Below are positions 62,979-64,000 of a DNA stretch of 64,000 bases, one piece after another. Source of the DNA: Pricia mediterranea (GTDB taxonomy: Bacteria; Bacteroidota; Bacteroidia; Flavobacteriales; Flavobacteriaceae); NCBI RefSeq assembly GCF_032248455.1, contig NZ_JAVTTP010000001.1, positions 3,756,001-3,820,000 on the forward strand, in the 5' to 3' direction. Position numbers and translations under genes: made by a program. The notes beneath the pieces were generated by a model. The model saw only the letters and a list, made by a program, of their open reading frames with translations. It searched no databases and was not told the origin of the DNA. Position 1 is the first letter of the stretch. The number at the start of each line of letters is the position of its first letter.

Positions 62979-64000
62979 TTGAAAATCATTATCATCGGCG
63001 GTGGGATAGTAGGGCTAAGCTCCGCTTATTTTTTACAAAAGGAAGGGCATCAGGTCACGGTCATCGATAAATCCGACATTTCCTCCGGGGCATCTTTCGT
63101 CAATGCGGGCTTTCTGACCCCCAGCCACATCATTCCGATGGCATCGCCCGGCAAAATCGCGCAGGGTATCAAATGGATGTTCGATTCTTCTAGTCCCTTT
63201 TACATCAGGCCCCGATGGGATATCGACTTCTTCAAATGGTCGTGGTACTTCCACCGATCCTCCAATCGGGCGAAGGTTGAAAAAGCCATTCCCGTAATCA
63301 GGGATATTAATCTCTTAAGCCGTGATCTCTTTGAGGATATCAAGGCATCCGGCGATTTGGGGGATTTCCAATTGGAGCGCAAAGGTCTTTTGATGCTCTA
63401 CAAAACCGAGGCCGCCTACGAAAAGGAAAAAAAGGTGGCGGACCGGCTCAGTTCACTGGGACTGGAGGTCGCCGATCTGGATGCATCCGAACTAAAAAAA
63501 ATCGAACCCGATACTGAGATCGATGCCAAGGGCGCCATCCATTATATCTGCGACGGCCATACCACCCCGACGGAACTGATGCCAAAACTTGTGGCGTATC
63601 TGAGAAGGGCCGGTGTCGACATCAAAACGAACGAAGAGGTGCTTGACCTCGCTGTATGCAACGGCCAAATTGCCCAAGTTGAAACCTCAAAAGGCAGCTA
63701 TACGGCCGATGAAATCGTACTTGCCGCGGGGTCTTGGAGTGGCATCCTATCCAAAAAACTTGATATTTCGCTGCCTCTACAGCCCGGAAAGGGCTATCGG
63801 ATCAACGTTTCGCGACCTACGGGAATTAGCATGCCCGCCATTTTGATGGAAGCCAATATGGCCGTAACTCCGATGCGGGGCTTTACCCGTTTTGCCGGTA
63901 CGATGGAGTTCTCGGGCATCAACGCTACCATCCGTAAAGAAAGGGTGCTGGCAATAGCCCACGGTGCTAAAAATTACTACCCCGATCTCGAAATTACTTC
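62979..64000 (+). CDS. FAD-dependent D-amino-acid dehydrogenase, probable D-hydroxyproline dehydrogenase (cut by window edge)
   Basis: An open frame of 340 codons runs to the right edge. No ATG is available: the frame has a stop at 62964-62966, and the first usable codon before the FAD motif is TTG at 62979. The FAD motif KIIIIGGGIVGLSSAYFLQK follows at once, then IDKSDISSGASFVNAGFLTP. Later come DEIVLAAGSWSGILSKKL and LPLQPGKGYRINVSRP, typical of the DAO family. It should oxidise cis-4-hydroxy-D-proline to 1-pyrroline-4-hydroxy-2-carboxylate, completing the pathway. It probably passes electrons to the respiratory chain. Confidence 0.9.
   Translation, partial: MKIIIIGGGIVGLSSAYFLQKEGHQVTVIDKSDISSGASFVNAGFLTPSHIIPMASPGKIAQGIKWMFDSSSPFYIRPRWDIDFFKWSWYFHRSSNRAKVEKAIPVIRDINLLSRDLFEDIKASGDLGDFQLERKGLLMLYKTEAAYEKEKKVADRLSSLGLEVADLDASELKKIEPDTEIDAKGAIHYICDGHTTPTELMPKLVAYLRRAGVDIKTNEEVLDLAVCNGQIAQVETSKGSYTADEIVLAAGSWSGILSKKLDISLPLQPGKGYRINVSRPTGISMPAILMEANMAVTPMRGFTRFAGTMEFSGINATIRKERVLAIAHGAKNYYPDLEIT

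Overview
The window reads as chromosomal DNA of a marine-type Bacteroidota, most likely Flavobacteriaceae. Evidence: two SusC/SusD outer-membrane uptake pairs, an ECF sigma/FecR pair with an STN-type SusC, TAnnTTTG-like -7 promoter elements, a BshB1 bacillithiol deacetylase, a fused ResB/CcsA protein, many lipoproteins with short lipoboxes, and short degenerate intergenic repeat arrays. Genus and species cannot be fixed from this alone.

Layout. 1-10480 (minus): susC, susD, a terminator, a VCBS/ASPIC lipoprotein and a DUF5107-TPR protein that runs off the left edge; this looks like one uptake locus. 11105-13447 (minus): an M19 dipeptidase and a 3-hydroxyacyl-CoA dehydrogenase. 13625-16960 (plus): Tat-type Gfo/Idh/MocA oxidoreductase, CBM9-like protein and SMP-30 lactonase lipoprotein. 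16979-21477 (minus): a PIG-L deacetylase, a 33-residue membrane protein and a sodium:solute symporter. 21825-25493 (minus): housekeeping run of DUF2520 protein, KdsC-like phosphatase, Maf, lipoprotein and MscS channel. 25649-26571: two overlapping small envelope genes. 26946-30236: ResB/CcsA cytochrome c maturation. 30335-39577: a sigma factor divergent from fecR-susC-susD plus two exported endonuclease/exonuclease/phosphatase (EEP) enzymes. 39699-45901: YcxB-like protein, FAD oxidoreductase, MATE exporter, Cys/Met PLP enzyme, bshB1.

46117-51172 (minus) is the most distinctive accessory region: an orphan type VI secretion (T6SSiii-like) cargo module of vgrG, a DUF4280 PAAR-like-lipase effector and a lipoprotein that is probably its immunity protein. 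The effector is one continuous reading frame of 729 codon positions interrupted by a single in-frame TGA at 48693-48695, so it is present as two ORFs.

51307-55598 holds a TPR histidine kinase, tRNA-His(GTG) with a terminator, and an M28 peptidase lipoprotein. 55900-64000 holds an AraC regulator divergent from a complete set of trans-4-hydroxyproline catabolic enzymes: DapA-family deaminase, alpha-ketoglutaric semialdehyde dehydrogenase, hydroxyproline 2-epimerase and FAD D-amino-acid dehydrogenase (right-truncated). A secreted DUF885 putative peptidase lies inside the operon, so the locus may couple peptide breakdown to hydroxyproline use.

Several gaps hold degenerate tandem arrays or palindromes rather than genes. 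One array runs directly into a TTG start codon. No insertion sequence, prophage, CRISPR array or rRNA was seen.
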